Assembly: GCF_014596085.1 (NCBI RefSeq)
Contig: NZ_JACCJY010000017.1
Location: 91,027 to 155,026 of the forward strand
Reading direction: 5' to 3'
DNA: 64,000 bases
DNA from: Azospirillum tabaci
GTDB lineage: Bacteria; Pseudomonadota; Alphaproteobacteria; Azospirillales; Azospirillaceae
The position numbers were made by a program, and so were the translations under genes. The notes under the pieces were generated by a model. It ran no database searches. It saw only the letters and a program-made list of their open reading frames with translations, and was not told the origin of the DNA. Below, one piece after another: positions 38,581-47,477 of this stretch. Position 1 is the first letter of the stretch; each line of letters opens with the position of its first letter.

Positions 38581-38594
38581 CAGGAAGCTCCGTC

Positions 38595-40265
38595 ATGACC
38601 GGCCCGTTCAGCCGCACCGCCTCGATCTTCGACCGCGGCCTCGCCCCCGACCCCGCGAACCACGTCCCGCTCAGCCCGCTCAGCTTCCTGAAACGCGCGG
38701 CGAAGGTCTATCCGGACAAGCCGGCCATCCGCCACGGCCACCGGACCATCACCTACGCGCAGTTCCTCGACCGGGTGCGGCGCTTCGCCGGAGCGCTGCT
38801 CCGGGCCGGGGTGGGACGCGGCGACACGGTGTCGGTGCTGGCGCCCAACGTCCCGGCGCTGCTGGAGTCCCATTACGCGGTGCCGCTGGCCGGCGCGGTC
38901 CTGAACGCGCTGAACACGCGGCTGGACGCCGCGGCCATCGCCTTCATCCTGGACCACAGCGAGACGAAGCTGCTGATCGTGGACCGCGAGCTGTCGCCGG
39001 TCGCCAAGGCCGCGCTCGCCCGGACCGAACGCCCCATCACGCTGGTGGAGATCGCCGACGATCAGGTTCCCGACGCGCCATCGCTGGGTGCCGTGGAGTA
39101 TGAGGACTTCCTCGCCGCCGCCGACCCGGCCCCCTGGCGCGGGCCGGACGACGAGTGGCAGGCCATCGCGCTGAACTACACGAGCGGCACCACCGGCAAC
39201 CCCAAGGGCGTCGTCTACCACCACCGCGGCGCCTATCTGAACGCGCTGGGCAACGCCTTCACCCTGAACGTCCGGCCCGAGAGCGTCTTCCTGTGGACGC
39301 TGCCGATGTTCCATTGCAACGGCTGGACCTACAGCTGGGCGGTCACCGCCGCGGGCGGCACCCACGTCTGCCTGCGCCGGGTGGAGCCGGCGGCGATCTT
39401 CGACGCCATCGCCGAACTGGGCGTCACCCATCTGTGCGGTGCGCCGATCGTGCTGAACATGCTGATCCACGCCCCGGCAGCGGTGCGACGGGCCGCCCCC
39501 CGCCGGGTGATCGTGGGCACCGGCGGCGCCGCCCCACCGTCGGCCGTCCTGGCCGGCATGGCGGCGCTGGGCTTCGAGGTGGTGCACATGTACGGGCTGA
39601 CGGAATGCTACGGTCCGGCCACCGTCTGCGCGCCCCAGGACGGCTGGGAGGATCTCGACGCCGACGGGCTGGCCCTGCAATTCGCGCGGCAGGGGGTGAA
39701 CCACGTCGCGGTGGAGGACGCCACCGTGCTCGACCGCGAAACCGGCAGGCCGGTGCCCGCCGACGCCCAGACCATCGGCGAGATCGCGCTGCGCGGCAAC
39801 ACGGTGATGAAGGGCTATCTGAAGAACCCCGCGGCGACCAAGGAGGCGCTGAAGGACGGCTGGTTCCGCACCGGGGATCTGGGCGTGCTGCACCCCGACG
39901 GCTATATCGAGGTGAAAGACCGCAGCAAGGACATCATCATATCCGGCGGCGAGAACATCTCGTCCCTGGAGGTGGAGGAAGCGTTGTACCGGCATCCCGC
40001 CGTTCTGGAGGCCGCCGTGGTCGCCCGCCCCGACGACCGTTGGGGCGAGAGCCCCTGCGCCTTCGTGACGGTGAAGCCCGGCGCGGCGCGCCCCTCTGAG
40101 TCCGACATAATTCAATGGTGCCGGGACCGCATTGCGCACTACAAGGTGCCGCGCACCGTTGTGTTCAGCGATCTGCCGAAGACATCGACCGGCAAAATCC
40201 AGAAGACCGTCCTGCGCGACGCGGCCCGCGATCTGGGCGCACGTCGGGAGGCCAAGAGCGTATGA
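38595..40265 (+). CDS. AMP-forming acyl-CoA synthetase
   Basis: 556 residues of the ANL superfamily. The P-loop is LNYTSGTTGNPKGVVYHHRG; LPMFHCNGWTYSW and HMYGLTECYGPATV are further core motifs; GWFRTGDLGVLHPDGYIEVKDRSKD (shown in part: WFRTGDLGVLHPDG) is the hinge; the adenylating Lys is in TSTGKIQKTVLR. It joins a carboxylic acid to CoA via an acyl-AMP. Its type includes medium-chain and methylthiopropionyl-CoA ligases (DmdB). Its stop overlaps the metN start (ATGA, 40262-40265), so it is translationally coupled to a methionine transporter. That makes a methionine-derived acid such as 3-methylthiopropionate a reasonable substrate idea (inference). Confidence 0.88.
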   Translation: MTGPFSRTASIFDRGLAPDPANHVPLSPLSFLKRAAKVYPDKPAIRHGHRTITYAQFLDRVRRFAGALLRAGVGRGDTVSVLAPNVPALLESHYAVPLAGAVLNALNTRLDAAAIAFILDHSETKLLIVDRELSPVAKAALARTERPITLVEIADDQVPDAPSLGAVEYEDFLAAADPAPWRGPDDEWQAIALNYTSGTTGNPKGVVYHHRGAYLNALGNAFTLNVRPESVFLWTLPMFHCNGWTYSWAVTAAGGTHVCLRRVEPAAIFDAIAELGVTHLCGAPIVLNMLIHAPAAVRRAAPRRVIVGTGGAAPPSAVLAGMAALGFEVVHMYGLTECYGPATVCAPQDGWEDLDADGLALQFARQGVNHVAVEDATVLDRETGRPVPADAQTIGEIALRGNTVMKGYLKNPAATKEALKDGWFRTGDLGVLHPDGYIEVKDRSKDIIISGGENISSLEVEEALYRHPAVLEAAVVARPDDRWGESPCAFVTVKPGAARPSESDIIQWCRDRIAHYKVPRTVVFSDLPKTSTGKIQKTVLRDAARDLGARREAKSV

Positions 40266-41326
40266 TAACCTTCGAACAGCTTCAGAAAACCTACCCGTCC
40301 CGCGGCACCGGCCAGCCGGTCCAGGCGCTCGCCGACATCGATTTGACCATCGGGCGCGGCGAGATCTACGGAATCATCGGGCGTTCGGGCGCCGGCAAAT
40401 CCACGCTGCTGCGCACCGTGAACCTGCTGGAGAAGCCGACATCGGGCCGCGTGCTGGTCGACGGGGTGGACGTCACCGCCCTGTCATCGCGCGAGCTGCG
40501 CGCGGCACGGCACAGCATCGGCATGATCTTCCAGCACTTCAACCTGCTGTCCTCGCGCACGGTGTTCGACAACGTCGCCCTGCCGCTGGAGCTGGCTGGG
40601 GTGGCGAAGGCGCAGATCCGCGCGACGGTGGAGCCGCTGCTCGACCTCGTCGGCCTCACCGACAAGCGCGACCGCTACCCGGCGGAGCTGTCGGGCGGGC
40701 AGAAGCAGCGCGTCGGCATCGCCCGCGCGCTGGCCAGCAAGCCCAAGGTGCTGCTGTCGGACGAGGCGACCTCCGCCCTCGATCCGGAAACGACGACCCA
40801 GATCCTCCATCTGCTGGCCGACATCAACAAGCGGCTGGGGCTGACCATCGTCCTCATCACCCACGAGATCGCCGTCATCAAGGAAATCTGCCACAAGGTG
40901 GCGGTGATGGAGAACGGGCGGATCATCGAGCAGGGGCCGGTCTTCGACATCTTCGCGCACCCCAAGCACGAGACGACGAAGACCTTCGTCGATCCGGTCA
41001 TCAACCGCGGCATCCCGGACTCCTTGCGCGCCCGCCTGTCGGCGACGCCGGTTCCGGGGTCGAACATGGTGCTGCGCATCACCTTCACGGGGGAACGCGC
41101 GACCTCCCCGGTGATCAGCGCGATCAGCCGCAAGCTGAACCTGGACCTGAACATCTGGCACGGCCAGATCGACGAGATCCAGGGCGCGCCCTTCGGAACG
41201 CTGGTGGTGGAGGCCATCGGCAATCCGCAGTCCATCGAGGCGGCCATCAGCCTCCTGAACGTCAACAAGCTCGGTGTCGAGGTGCTCGGTCATGCTGTCC
41301 CCGGAAATCTACGCGCTGCTGTTTAA
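40262..41326 (+). CDS. metN: Methionine ABC transporter ATP-binding protein
   Basis: 354 residues. Walker A is GRSGAGKST, the ABC signature is ELSGGQKQR, Walker B is VLLSDEATSALD, and the H-loop is ITHEI. The C-terminal NIL domain (about 265-345: VLRITFTGERATSPVISAIS) is the regulatory methionine-binding domain that slows transport when internal methionine is high. ATG 40262 overlaps the acyl-CoA ligase stop. The end overlaps the start of metI by 35 nt. Confidence 0.95.
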   Translation: MITFEQLQKTYPSRGTGQPVQALADIDLTIGRGEIYGIIGRSGAGKSTLLRTVNLLEKPTSGRVLVDGVDVTALSSRELRAARHSIGMIFQHFNLLSSRTVFDNVALPLELAGVAKAQIRATVEPLLDLVGLTDKRDRYPAELSGGQKQRVGIARALASKPKVLLSDEATSALDPETTTQILHLLADINKRLGLTIVLITHEIAVIKEICHKVAVMENGRIIEQGPVFDIFAHPKHETTKTFVDPVINRGIPDSLRARLSATPVPGSNMVLRITFTGERATSPVISAISRKLNLDLNIWHGQIDEIQGAPFGTLVVEAIGNPQSIEAAISLLNVNKLGVEVLGHAVPGNLRAAV

Positions 41327-41960
41327 GGCGCTTCTCGACACGCTCTACATGGTGGCGGTGTCGGGCCTTCTGGGCACGGCGCTGGGCCTTCCGCTGGGCG
41401 TGCTCCTGGCCGTCACCGGCCGGGGGGAGCTGCTGCAGAACCTCGCCTTCAACCGGGTCGCCGGCGTGCTGGTGAACATGACGCGCTCCACCCCCTTCAT
41501 CATCCTGGTGGTGGCGATCATCCCCTTCACCCGCCTGATCGCCGGCACCTCCATCGGCACCGCGGCGGCCATCGTGCCGCTGACGGTCGCCGCCGTGCCC
41601 TTCATCGCCCGCATCGTCGAGGGCGCCGTGCGCGAGGTCGACCGCGGCCTGATCGAGGCGGCGCAGTCCATGGGCGCCACGCCCTTCCAGATCATCCGCA
41701 AGGTCCTGCTGCCGGAGGCGATGCCCGCCATCGCGCTGGGCCTGACGCTGTCGGTGGTCAGCCTGATCGGCTATTCGGCCATGGTCGGTGCGGTCGGCGG
41801 CGGGGGCCTGGGCGACCTCGGCATCCGCTACGGCTACCAGCGCTTCCTGCCGGAGGTCATGCTGGCGGTGGTGATCGTGCTGATCGTGCTGGTGCAGATC
41901 GTTCAATCGACGGGCGACTGGATCGCCCGCCGCGTCAACAAACGCAACCTGAAGTCCTGA
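41292..41960 (+). CDS. metI: Methionine ABC transporter permease
   Basis: 222 residues with five helices typical of MetI. The EAA coupling motif is EAAQSMGATPFQIIRKVLLPEA (shown in part: EAAQSMGATPFQIIRKVLLP), and NMTRSTPFIILVVAIIPFTR and GAVGGGGLGDLGIRYGYQRF are conserved. ATG 41292 has GAGGTG upstream; a GTG at 41274 is possible. It overlaps metN. Confidence 0.94.
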   Translation: MLSPEIYALLFKALLDTLYMVAVSGLLGTALGLPLGVLLAVTGRGELLQNLAFNRVAGVLVNMTRSTPFIILVVAIIPFTRLIAGTSIGTAAAIVPLTVAAVPFIARIVEGAVREVDRGLIEAAQSMGATPFQIIRKVLLPEAMPAIALGLTLSVVSLIGYSAMVGAVGGGGLGDLGIRYGYQRFLPEVMLAVVIVLIVLVQIVQSTGDWIARRVNKRNLKS

Positions 41961-41970
41961 GGAGTTGGAG

Positions 41971-42771
41971 ATGTTCCGTACCCGTGTGCTCGGCGCGGCC
42001 TTTGGTCTGGTGGCCGGCATCGCGACCCTGGCGACCGCCGTCGGCGCGTCGGCCGAAGCCCTGAAGATCGGCGTCACCCCCGGCCCGCACGGCCAGATCC
42101 TGGAGAAGGTGAAGCCACTGGCCGCCAAGGAAGGCCTCGACCTGACGGTTCTGGAGTTCTCCGACTACGTCATCCCGAACCAGGCGCTGGCTCAGGGCGA
42201 CCTGAACGCCAACTCCTTCCAGCACCAGCCCTACCTGGACAACCAGGTGAAGGACCGCGGCTACGAGCTGGTCAGCGTCGCCAAGACGGTGATCTTCCCG
42301 ATGGGCGTCTACTCGAAGAAGGTGAAGAGCCTGGACGAGCTGCCCGACGGTGCCAAGATCTCCATCCCCAACGACCCGACCAATGGCGGCCGCGCCCTGC
42401 TGCTGCTCCAGGCCAAGGGGCTGATCAAGGTGAAGGAAAGCGCCGGCCTGAAGGCCTCGCCGCTCGACATCTCCGACAACCCGAAGAAGCTGCAGATCCT
42501 GGAGCTGGACGCCGCCCAGCTCCCGCGCTCGCTGGACGACGTGACCGTGGCGGTCATCAACACCAACTTCGCCATGGAATCCGGCCTGGACCCGAACAAG
42601 GACGCCATCGCCCGCGAGGCCAGCGAGAGCCCCTACGCCAACGTCATCGCCGTCCGCAAGGCCGACCAGGGCAAGCCGTGGGTCGCCACGCTGGTCAAGG
42701 TGTACCAGAGCGACGAGGTGAAGCAGTTCATCCTCGACCGCTTCAAGGGCGCGGTGGTCCCGGCTTGGTAA
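41971..42771 (+). CDS. metQ: MetQ/NlpA-family substrate-binding protein (second copy)
   Basis: 266 residues with a signal peptide (LGAAFGLVAGIATLATAVGA) and no lipobox. Motifs LKIGVTPGPHGQILE, DYVIPNQALAQGDLNANSFQ and SIPNDPTNGGRALLLLQ match the family. It starts 10 nt after metI, has GGAG 6 nt upstream, and completes the metNIQ set. It is closer to standard MetQ than the first copy, in my reading. A 17-bp-stem terminator follows. Confidence 0.93.
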   Translation: MFRTRVLGAAFGLVAGIATLATAVGASAEALKIGVTPGPHGQILEKVKPLAAKEGLDLTVLEFSDYVIPNQALAQGDLNANSFQHQPYLDNQVKDRGYELVSVAKTVIFPMGVYSKKVKSLDELPDGAKISIPNDPTNGGRALLLLQAKGLIKVKESAGLKASPLDISDNPKKLQILELDAAQLPRSLDDVTVAVINTNFAMESGLDPNKDAIAREASESPYANVIAVRKADQGKPWVATLVKVYQSDEVKQFILDRFKGAVVPAW

Positions 42772-42803
42772 CCGCCGGATAGGACAGTCCCTTCCTGCGT
42801 CTT

Positions 42804-42842
42804 GGAAGAGGCCCGGCCCGGTCGACGGGCCGGGCCTCTTCC
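42804..42842. terminator. Terminator after metQ
   Basis: GGAAGAGGCCCGGCCCG (42804-42820) and its exact complement (42826-42842) form a 17-bp stem with a 5-nt loop. The following T-run is poor (CGTTCTGGGTTT), but the stem is the longest GC hairpin here and closes the met operon. Confidence 0.8.
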
Positions 42843-42936
42843 GTTCTGGGTTTCCCCATCGGGCACAGGCACTCCGCCTGCGGCAAAAACGCCCGCCTTG
42901 GCCATGGCCCCGGATTGCCCTTTCGCCTGGAAAACT

Positions 42937-42952
42937 GATATATTAATATATC
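42937..42952. promoter_or_regulatory. 16-bp perfect palindrome upstream of galM-uxaB
   Basis: GATATATTAATATATC is fully self-complementary and stands out in GC-rich DNA, 44 nt before the galM start. It is probably the operator of a sugar-acid regulator (GntR type would fit) or overlaps the -10 region. It is related in look to ATACTAGTAT at 8911 and 12114. Confidence 0.6.
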
Positions 42953-42995
42953 CGATATCCTTCCGGCATCCTCCGGTCCAAGGGGCACCCACGCC

Positions 42996-44069
42996 ATGAC
43001 GCCTTATGCCGACCTCCTGCGCGAGGATTTCCGCGCCACCATCGACGGCACGCCGACCGACCTGTTCACCCTGCGAAACAGCCGGGGCATGGCCGTCCGC
43101 ATCACCAATTACGGCTGCAAGATCGTCCAGATCCTGGCACCCGACCGCGACGGCGCCCTCGGCGACGTGGTGCAGGGCTACGAGACGCTGGAGCAAACGA
43201 TGGCCGGCCAGCCCTCCATGGGCTCCTTCATCGGGCGCTATTGCGGGCGCATCGGCGGCGGACGCTTCACGCTGGACGGAGTGGAGCACCGCACCGCCGT
43301 CAACGCGCCGCCCAACACGCTGCACGGCGGCCAGCGCGGCTCGCGCTTCCGCACCTTCGCCGCCCGGCAACTGGACGAGACGAGCCTGGAGCTGACCTAC
43401 GTCTTCCAGGACGGAGAGGAGGGCTTTCCCGGCACCCTGCCCGTCCGGCTGGTCTATGCGCTGGACGAGGACAACGCCCTGACCATCGCCTGGACCGCCG
43501 TGGCGGCGGACAGGGCGACCGTGGCGAACTTCACCGACCACACCTTCTTCAACCTGTCGGGCGACGCCGGGTCCTGCATCCTCGACCATGTGGCGACGGT
43601 CAACGGCGGTCGCTATCTGGCGCTCGACGCCACCGCCGTCCCCACCGGGGAGCTGGTGGACGTGACCGGCACGCCCCTCGATTTCCGCAGCCCCGCCGCC
43701 TTCGGCGCGCGAATCGGCGCCGACCACCCGATGCTGGCGCTCGGCAAGGGCTACGACCTGCATTACGCGGTGGACAAGCCGGAGGATGCGCTGGGGCTGC
43801 ACGCCCGCGTGGTCCATCCGGGCAGCGGGCGCATGCTGGAGGTCCTCTCCACGGAACCCGGCCTGCAGGTCTACACCGGCAATTTCCTCGACGGCCAGAC
43901 GCCGCGCGACCTCGGCAAGGGCGGCACGCTCTACACCCGGCACAGCGCCTTCTGCCTGGAGCCGTCGCACTTCCCCAACGCCGTCAACATCCCGTCCTTC
44001 CCCTCCACCACGCTGGCCCCCGGCCAGTGGTATGCGGGCCGCATCGTCTACCGCTTCGGCGTCGCCTGA
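42996..44069 (+). CDS. galM: Aldose 1-epimerase (galactose mutarotase)
   Basis: 357 residues. Catalyses alpha/beta interconversion of aldoses. Family points: ITNYGCKIVQILAPDRDG, GRYCGRIGGGRFTLDG, the substrate His in NTLHGGQRG, the catalytic His in NFTDHTFFNLSGD and the catalytic Glu in AFCLEPSHFPNAVNIP. Length is normal and there is no signal peptide. It is followed 27 nt later by uxaB on the same strand, so the two form an operon under the palindrome at 42937. Confidence 0.94.
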   Translation: MTPYADLLREDFRATIDGTPTDLFTLRNSRGMAVRITNYGCKIVQILAPDRDGALGDVVQGYETLEQTMAGQPSMGSFIGRYCGRIGGGRFTLDGVEHRTAVNAPPNTLHGGQRGSRFRTFAARQLDETSLELTYVFQDGEEGFPGTLPVRLVYALDEDNALTIAWTAVAADRATVANFTDHTFFNLSGDAGSCILDHVATVNGGRYLALDATAVPTGELVDVTGTPLDFRSPAAFGARIGADHPMLALGKGYDLHYAVDKPEDALGLHARVVHPGSGRMLEVLSTEPGLQVYTGNFLDGQTPRDLGKGGTLYTRHSAFCLEPSHFPNAVNIPSFPSTTLAPGQWYAGRIVYRFGVA

Positions 44070-44096
44070 ACTCCGATTCCCAAAGGACCTTCCGTC

Positions 44097-45602
44097 ATGC
44101 CTCATCTTTCCCGTGAATCGCTCGCCGCCGGCGCCTTCGATGTGGCGCACACGGCGGGCGCCCCGCGGCTGCCCGTCACCGTCCTTCAGATCGGCGACGG
44201 CAACTTCCTGCGCGGCTTCGTCGATTGGATGGTGGACGTCGCCAACGGCGCCGGGCTGATGAGCGCTGGCGTCGCCGTCGCCCAGCCGCTGGACCAGGGC
44301 GTCGCCGGCCTGCTGAACGCGCAGGAGGGGCTCTACACCGTCCTGCTGCGCGGCATCGAGCAGGGCAAGGAGGTCGAATCCCGCCGGGTGGTCAGCTGCG
44401 TGTCCGACGCGCTGAACCCCCACGCGGAGTGGGACCGCATGCTGGCCCTCGCCACCGCTCCGGCGCTGCGCTTCCTGGTGTCCAACACGACGGAGGCCGG
44501 CATTGCCGACGTGGCGGAGCCCTACACCCCCGGCACCTGCCAACAGAGCTTCCCGGCCAAGGTCGCGGCGCTGCTGCACGCCCGCTTCACCGCGCTGGGC
44601 GGCACGCCGGACAGCGGCCTCGTCCTGCTGCCCTGCGAACTGATCGAGGCCAACGGGGCCAAGCTGAAGCGGATCGTCCTGGCCCACGCCAAACGCTGGG
44701 GCCTGGAGTCCGGCTTCGCCGCCTGGGTCGAGGCGCACAACCACTTCCTGAACACGCTGGTCGACCGCATCGTCCCCGGCTATCCGCGCGACGAGGCCGC
44801 CGCTCTGGCCGCCAAATGGGGCTATGAGGACCCGCTGGCCGTGGCCGGCGAGCCCTTCCACGTCTGGGTCATCGAAGGCCCGGCGGCCCTGGCCGAGGAG
44901 TTCCCGCTGCACAAGGCCGGGCTGAACGTGGTCTGGACCGACGACCTGCAGCCCTACCGCACGCGCAAGGTGCGCATCCTGAACGGCGCCCACACCGCCA
45001 GCGCGCTCGCCGCCTTCGTGGCGGGGGTGGACACGGTGAAGGGCATGATGGACGACGCCACCCTGTCCGCCTACCTGAACACGGTGATGTTCGGGGAGAT
45101 CGTGCCCTTCGTGCCCCTGCCGGACGCCGAGCGCCAGGATTACGCCCGCACCATCATGGAGCGCTTCGGCAACCCCTACATCCGGCACGAGCTGATCGCC
45201 ATTTCGCTGAACTCGGTGTCGAAGTGGCAGGTGCGCGTCCTGCCCAGCCTGAAGGACTACGCCGCCGCCCATGGCGAAGCGCCGGACGGCCTGTCCTTCT
45301 CGCTGGCCGCCCTGCTGCGCTTCTACAAGGGCACGCGGACGGCGGACGGCGCCTGCACCGGCAGCCGGGACACCGGCCCCTACCCGATCCGCGACGACGC
45401 GGCGGTGCTGACGGCGCTGTCCGGCGCCTGGGCGGCGCATGGCGACGCCCCGGCGGCTCTGGTGGACGCGGTGCTGCCCAACGCCGCCCTGTGGGGGGAG
45501 GACCTGACCCGCATCCCCGGTCTGGCCCACCGCACCGCCGCCCATCTGGCGGTGATCGAGGAGCGCGGCATGCGCGGCGCTTTGGAAGCGCTGGTGAGCT
45601 GA
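44097..45602 (+). CDS. uxaB: Tagaturonate reductase (altronate oxidoreductase), mannitol-dehydrogenase family
   Basis: 501 residues of the long-chain mannitol dehydrogenase family. The NAD-binding start VTVLQIGDGNFLRGFVDWMVD and the catalytic block RTRKVRILNGAHTASALAAF, with Lys and Asn-x-x-His, are as in UxaB. FLVSNTTEAGI is the cofactor/substrate loop of the uronate branch rather than of mannitol enzymes. UxaB reduces tagaturonate to altronate in galacturonate use. No uxaA or uxaC is nearby. RBS AAAGGA is present. Confidence 0.88.
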   Translation: MPHLSRESLAAGAFDVAHTAGAPRLPVTVLQIGDGNFLRGFVDWMVDVANGAGLMSAGVAVAQPLDQGVAGLLNAQEGLYTVLLRGIEQGKEVESRRVVSCVSDALNPHAEWDRMLALATAPALRFLVSNTTEAGIADVAEPYTPGTCQQSFPAKVAALLHARFTALGGTPDSGLVLLPCELIEANGAKLKRIVLAHAKRWGLESGFAAWVEAHNHFLNTLVDRIVPGYPRDEAAALAAKWGYEDPLAVAGEPFHVWVIEGPAALAEEFPLHKAGLNVVWTDDLQPYRTRKVRILNGAHTASALAAFVAGVDTVKGMMDDATLSAYLNTVMFGEIVPFVPLPDAERQDYARTIMERFGNPYIRHELIAISLNSVSKWQVRVLPSLKDYAAAHGEAPDGLSFSLAALLRFYKGTRTADGACTGSRDTGPYPIRDDAAVLTALSGAWAAHGDAPAALVDAVLPNAALWGEDLTRIPGLAHRTAAHLAVIEERGMRGALEALVS

Positions 45603-45609
45603 GTCCCAG

Positions 45610-45749
45610 CCCTCTCCCGCCCCGGGAGAGGGAGGAACCCGCCGCGACAGCGGCGGGAGGATGAGGGTGCCGCCAAGGATGGATTGCCGATCCTCGGACG
45701 CCCCTCACCCGCCCGCTTCGCGGGCACCCTCTCCCGGGGCGGGAGAGGG
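45610..45749. repeat. Pair of REP-like palindromes in inverted order
   Basis: Unit 1 at 45610-45632 is CCCTCTCCC-gcccc-GGGAGAGGG; unit 2 at 45727-45749 is the same with loop GGGGC, the reverse complement of unit 1. The sequence between also pairs in part (GCGGCGGG/CCCGCCGC-like blocks). This is the layout of a BIME. It could stabilise or end the uxaB transcript. Confidence 0.7.
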
Positions 45750-45769
45750 AAAGAACTCAGCCTCACAAC

Positions 45770-45793
45770 CGCTATATACCTTCGCGTACAACG
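45770..45793. promoter_or_regulatory. Mo-box-like ModE site upstream of modA
   Basis: CGCTATATA-N8-TACAACG resembles the E. coli modA ModE operator as I remember it, with both outer half-sites kept (CGnTATAT and AACG). It lies directly upstream of a -35 element. The match supports a molybdate role for the following transporter. Confidence 0.5.
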
Positions 45794-45798
45794 GCCTG

Positions 45799-45827
45799 TT
45801 GACAGCGCCCAGCCATCGCAGTATCCG
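45799..45827 (+). promoter_or_regulatory. Promoter of modA-like gene
   Basis: A perfect -35 TTGACA (45799-45804), 17-nt spacer and weak -10 TATCCG (45822-45827), about 60 nt before the start codon. Confidence 0.5.
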
Positions 45828-45884
45828 AACCGATACAGCGTCGGGCGAGTCACCATTCCGCAACGAACCGAAGGGACCATGTCC

Positions 45885-46652
45885 ATGCGTTTGAAAGCCC
45901 TCGCCCTCGCCTTTGGGCTGCTGGCCCTCCAGACCGCCGCCCAGACCGCCCCGGCGGCGGCCCAGGACCTCCACGCCTATGTCGGCGCCGGCCTCCGCCC
46001 GCCGGTGGACGCGCTGATCGAGGATTTCCGCAAGGAGACGGGAATCACCGTGACGGCCGAATACGGCGGGTCGGGCCAGTTGCTCGCCCGCTTCGCCGAG
46101 ACGAGGACCGGCGACCTGTTCATCCCCGGCACGACCTTCTACACCGACAAGCTGAAGGAACTGGACGCCGTCGCCGGCCTGACGGTGCTGGTGGTGCACG
46201 GTCCGGTCCTGGCCGTGGCGCCGGGAAAAGCCGAGGCGATCCGCAGCATCGCCGACCTTGCCAAGCCGGGCGTCCGCGTCGGGCTGGGCGACCCGCAGGC
46301 CATGGCGCTGGGCCGCGCGGCGGAGGGCATTTTGGACAAGTCCGGCCAGGGCGAGGCGATCCGCCGGAACGTCACCGTCCGCGCCGCCACCGTGAAGCAG
46401 CTCGCCCTCTATGTGCTGGACGGCAACGTGGACGCCGCCATCATCGGCGCGTCGGAGGCGGCGCAGAATCCCGGTAAGCTCTCCGTCATCGCCATTCCGC
46501 CGGCGTGGTACGAGGCCGAATACGCCCCCGTCGCCGTGCTGAAGACCAGCGCCGCGCCGGACGCCGCCAAGCGCTTCGCGGATTTCCTGGCTTCGGACGC
46601 CGGTCTCGCCACCTTCCAGCGCTTCGGCTTCCCGCCCGCCCCGAAGATGTGA
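45885..46652 (+). CDS. modA: Molybdate-type ABC transporter substrate-binding protein
   Basis: 255 residues. A signal peptide (ALALAFGLLALQTAAQTAPA, cleavage near AAAQ) precedes a periplasmic-binding fold: LHAYVGAGLRPPVDALIEDF, EYGGSGQLLARFAETRTGDL, and a late NVDAAIIGASEAA. This is the ModA/WtpA-type anion-binding family. Molybdate is the most likely ligand because of the Mo-box-like site upstream, but tungstate or another oxyanion is possible. ATG 45885 has AAGGGA 8 nt upstream; ATG 45879 is too close to it. Confidence 0.75.
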   Translation: MRLKALALAFGLLALQTAAQTAPAAAQDLHAYVGAGLRPPVDALIEDFRKETGITVTAEYGGSGQLLARFAETRTGDLFIPGTTFYTDKLKELDAVAGLTVLVVHGPVLAVAPGKAEAIRSIADLAKPGVRVGLGDPQAMALGRAAEGILDKSGQGEAIRRNVTVRAATVKQLALYVLDGNVDAAIIGASEAAQNPGKLSVIAIPPAWYEAEYAPVAVLKTSAAPDAAKRFADFLASDAGLATFQRFGFPPAPKM

Positions 46653-46655
46653 CGG

Positions 46656-47477
46656 ATGGGCTTCGCCACCCTGCTGGCCCTGCCGCTCGCCGTCGTCGCC
46701 CTGATGATCGCGGGCGTGCTGGGCGCCCTGCTGGCCCGCTTGCCCCCGGGCGATCTCTGGGCCGCCCTGGCCGCGGCGGAGACGCTGTTCGCGCTGCGGC
46801 TGTCGGCGCTGACCTCCGTCGCGGCGCTGGGAATCGCGCTGGCCCTCGGCCTGCCCGCGGCCTACCTGATGGCGCGGCGGCGCTTTCCGGGGAAGATCCT
46901 GCTCGACACGCTGCTGGACGTGCCACTGGTCATGCCGCCGCTGGTCGCCGGGCTGGGGCTGCTGTTCCTGCTCGGGCGCAACGGGCCGTTCCCGGCGCTG
47001 GGAATGACGTTGCTGTTCTCCCCCGCCGGCGTGGTGGTGGCCCTGGCCTTCGTGTCCACCGCCGTGGTGGTGCGCACCGCCACGGCGGCCTTCCGATCCG
47101 TCGACCGGAGCTACGCCGTCGCGGCGCAATCGCTGGGCGCGGCCCCTTGGGCGGTGTTCTGGCGGGTGGAGCTGCCGCTGGCCGCCAAGGGCATCGCAGC
47201 GGGCGCCGTGCTCGCCTGGGCGCGGGCACTGGGCGAGTTCGGCGCCACGCTGATGGTCGCCGGGGCCACCCGCCTGAAGACCGAGACGCTGCCCATGGCC
47301 GTCTTCCTCAACATCGCGACCGGGGAGACGGGCATTGCGGTGGCCTGCGCCATCCTGCTTCTGGCGGCGGCGCTGCTGATGCTGGTGGCGATGCGGCTGC
47401 TTGGCGCGCGGCGGGACGACCGAGTGCGAAAGGGCCGGTTCAGCCGCGGGCCCGCAGCCGGTTGCGGACCCGCTTGA
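46656..47477 (+). CDS. modB: Molybdate-type ABC transporter permease
   Basis: 273 residues with about six helices. LLDVPLVMPPLVAGLGLLFLLGRNG and the cytosolic EAA-like loop SYAVAAQSLGAAPWAVFWRV, then WARALGEFGATLMVAG, are those of ModB/CysT permeases. It starts 3 nt after modA. No ATPase gene (modC) follows; the next gene runs the other way and overlaps the last 38 nt. The ATPase must be encoded elsewhere or shared. The last 20 residues are Arg/Gly-rich and poorly conserved. Confidence 0.82.
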   Translation: MGFATLLALPLAVVALMIAGVLGALLARLPPGDLWAALAAAETLFALRLSALTSVAALGIALALGLPAAYLMARRRFPGKILLDTLLDVPLVMPPLVAGLGLLFLLGRNGPFPALGMTLLFSPAGVVVALAFVSTAVVVRTATAAFRSVDRSYAVAAQSLGAAPWAVFWRVELPLAAKGIAAGAVLAWARALGEFGATLMVAGATRLKTETLPMAVFLNIATGETGIAVACAILLLAAALLMLVAMRLLGARRDDRVRKGRFSRGPAAGCGPA

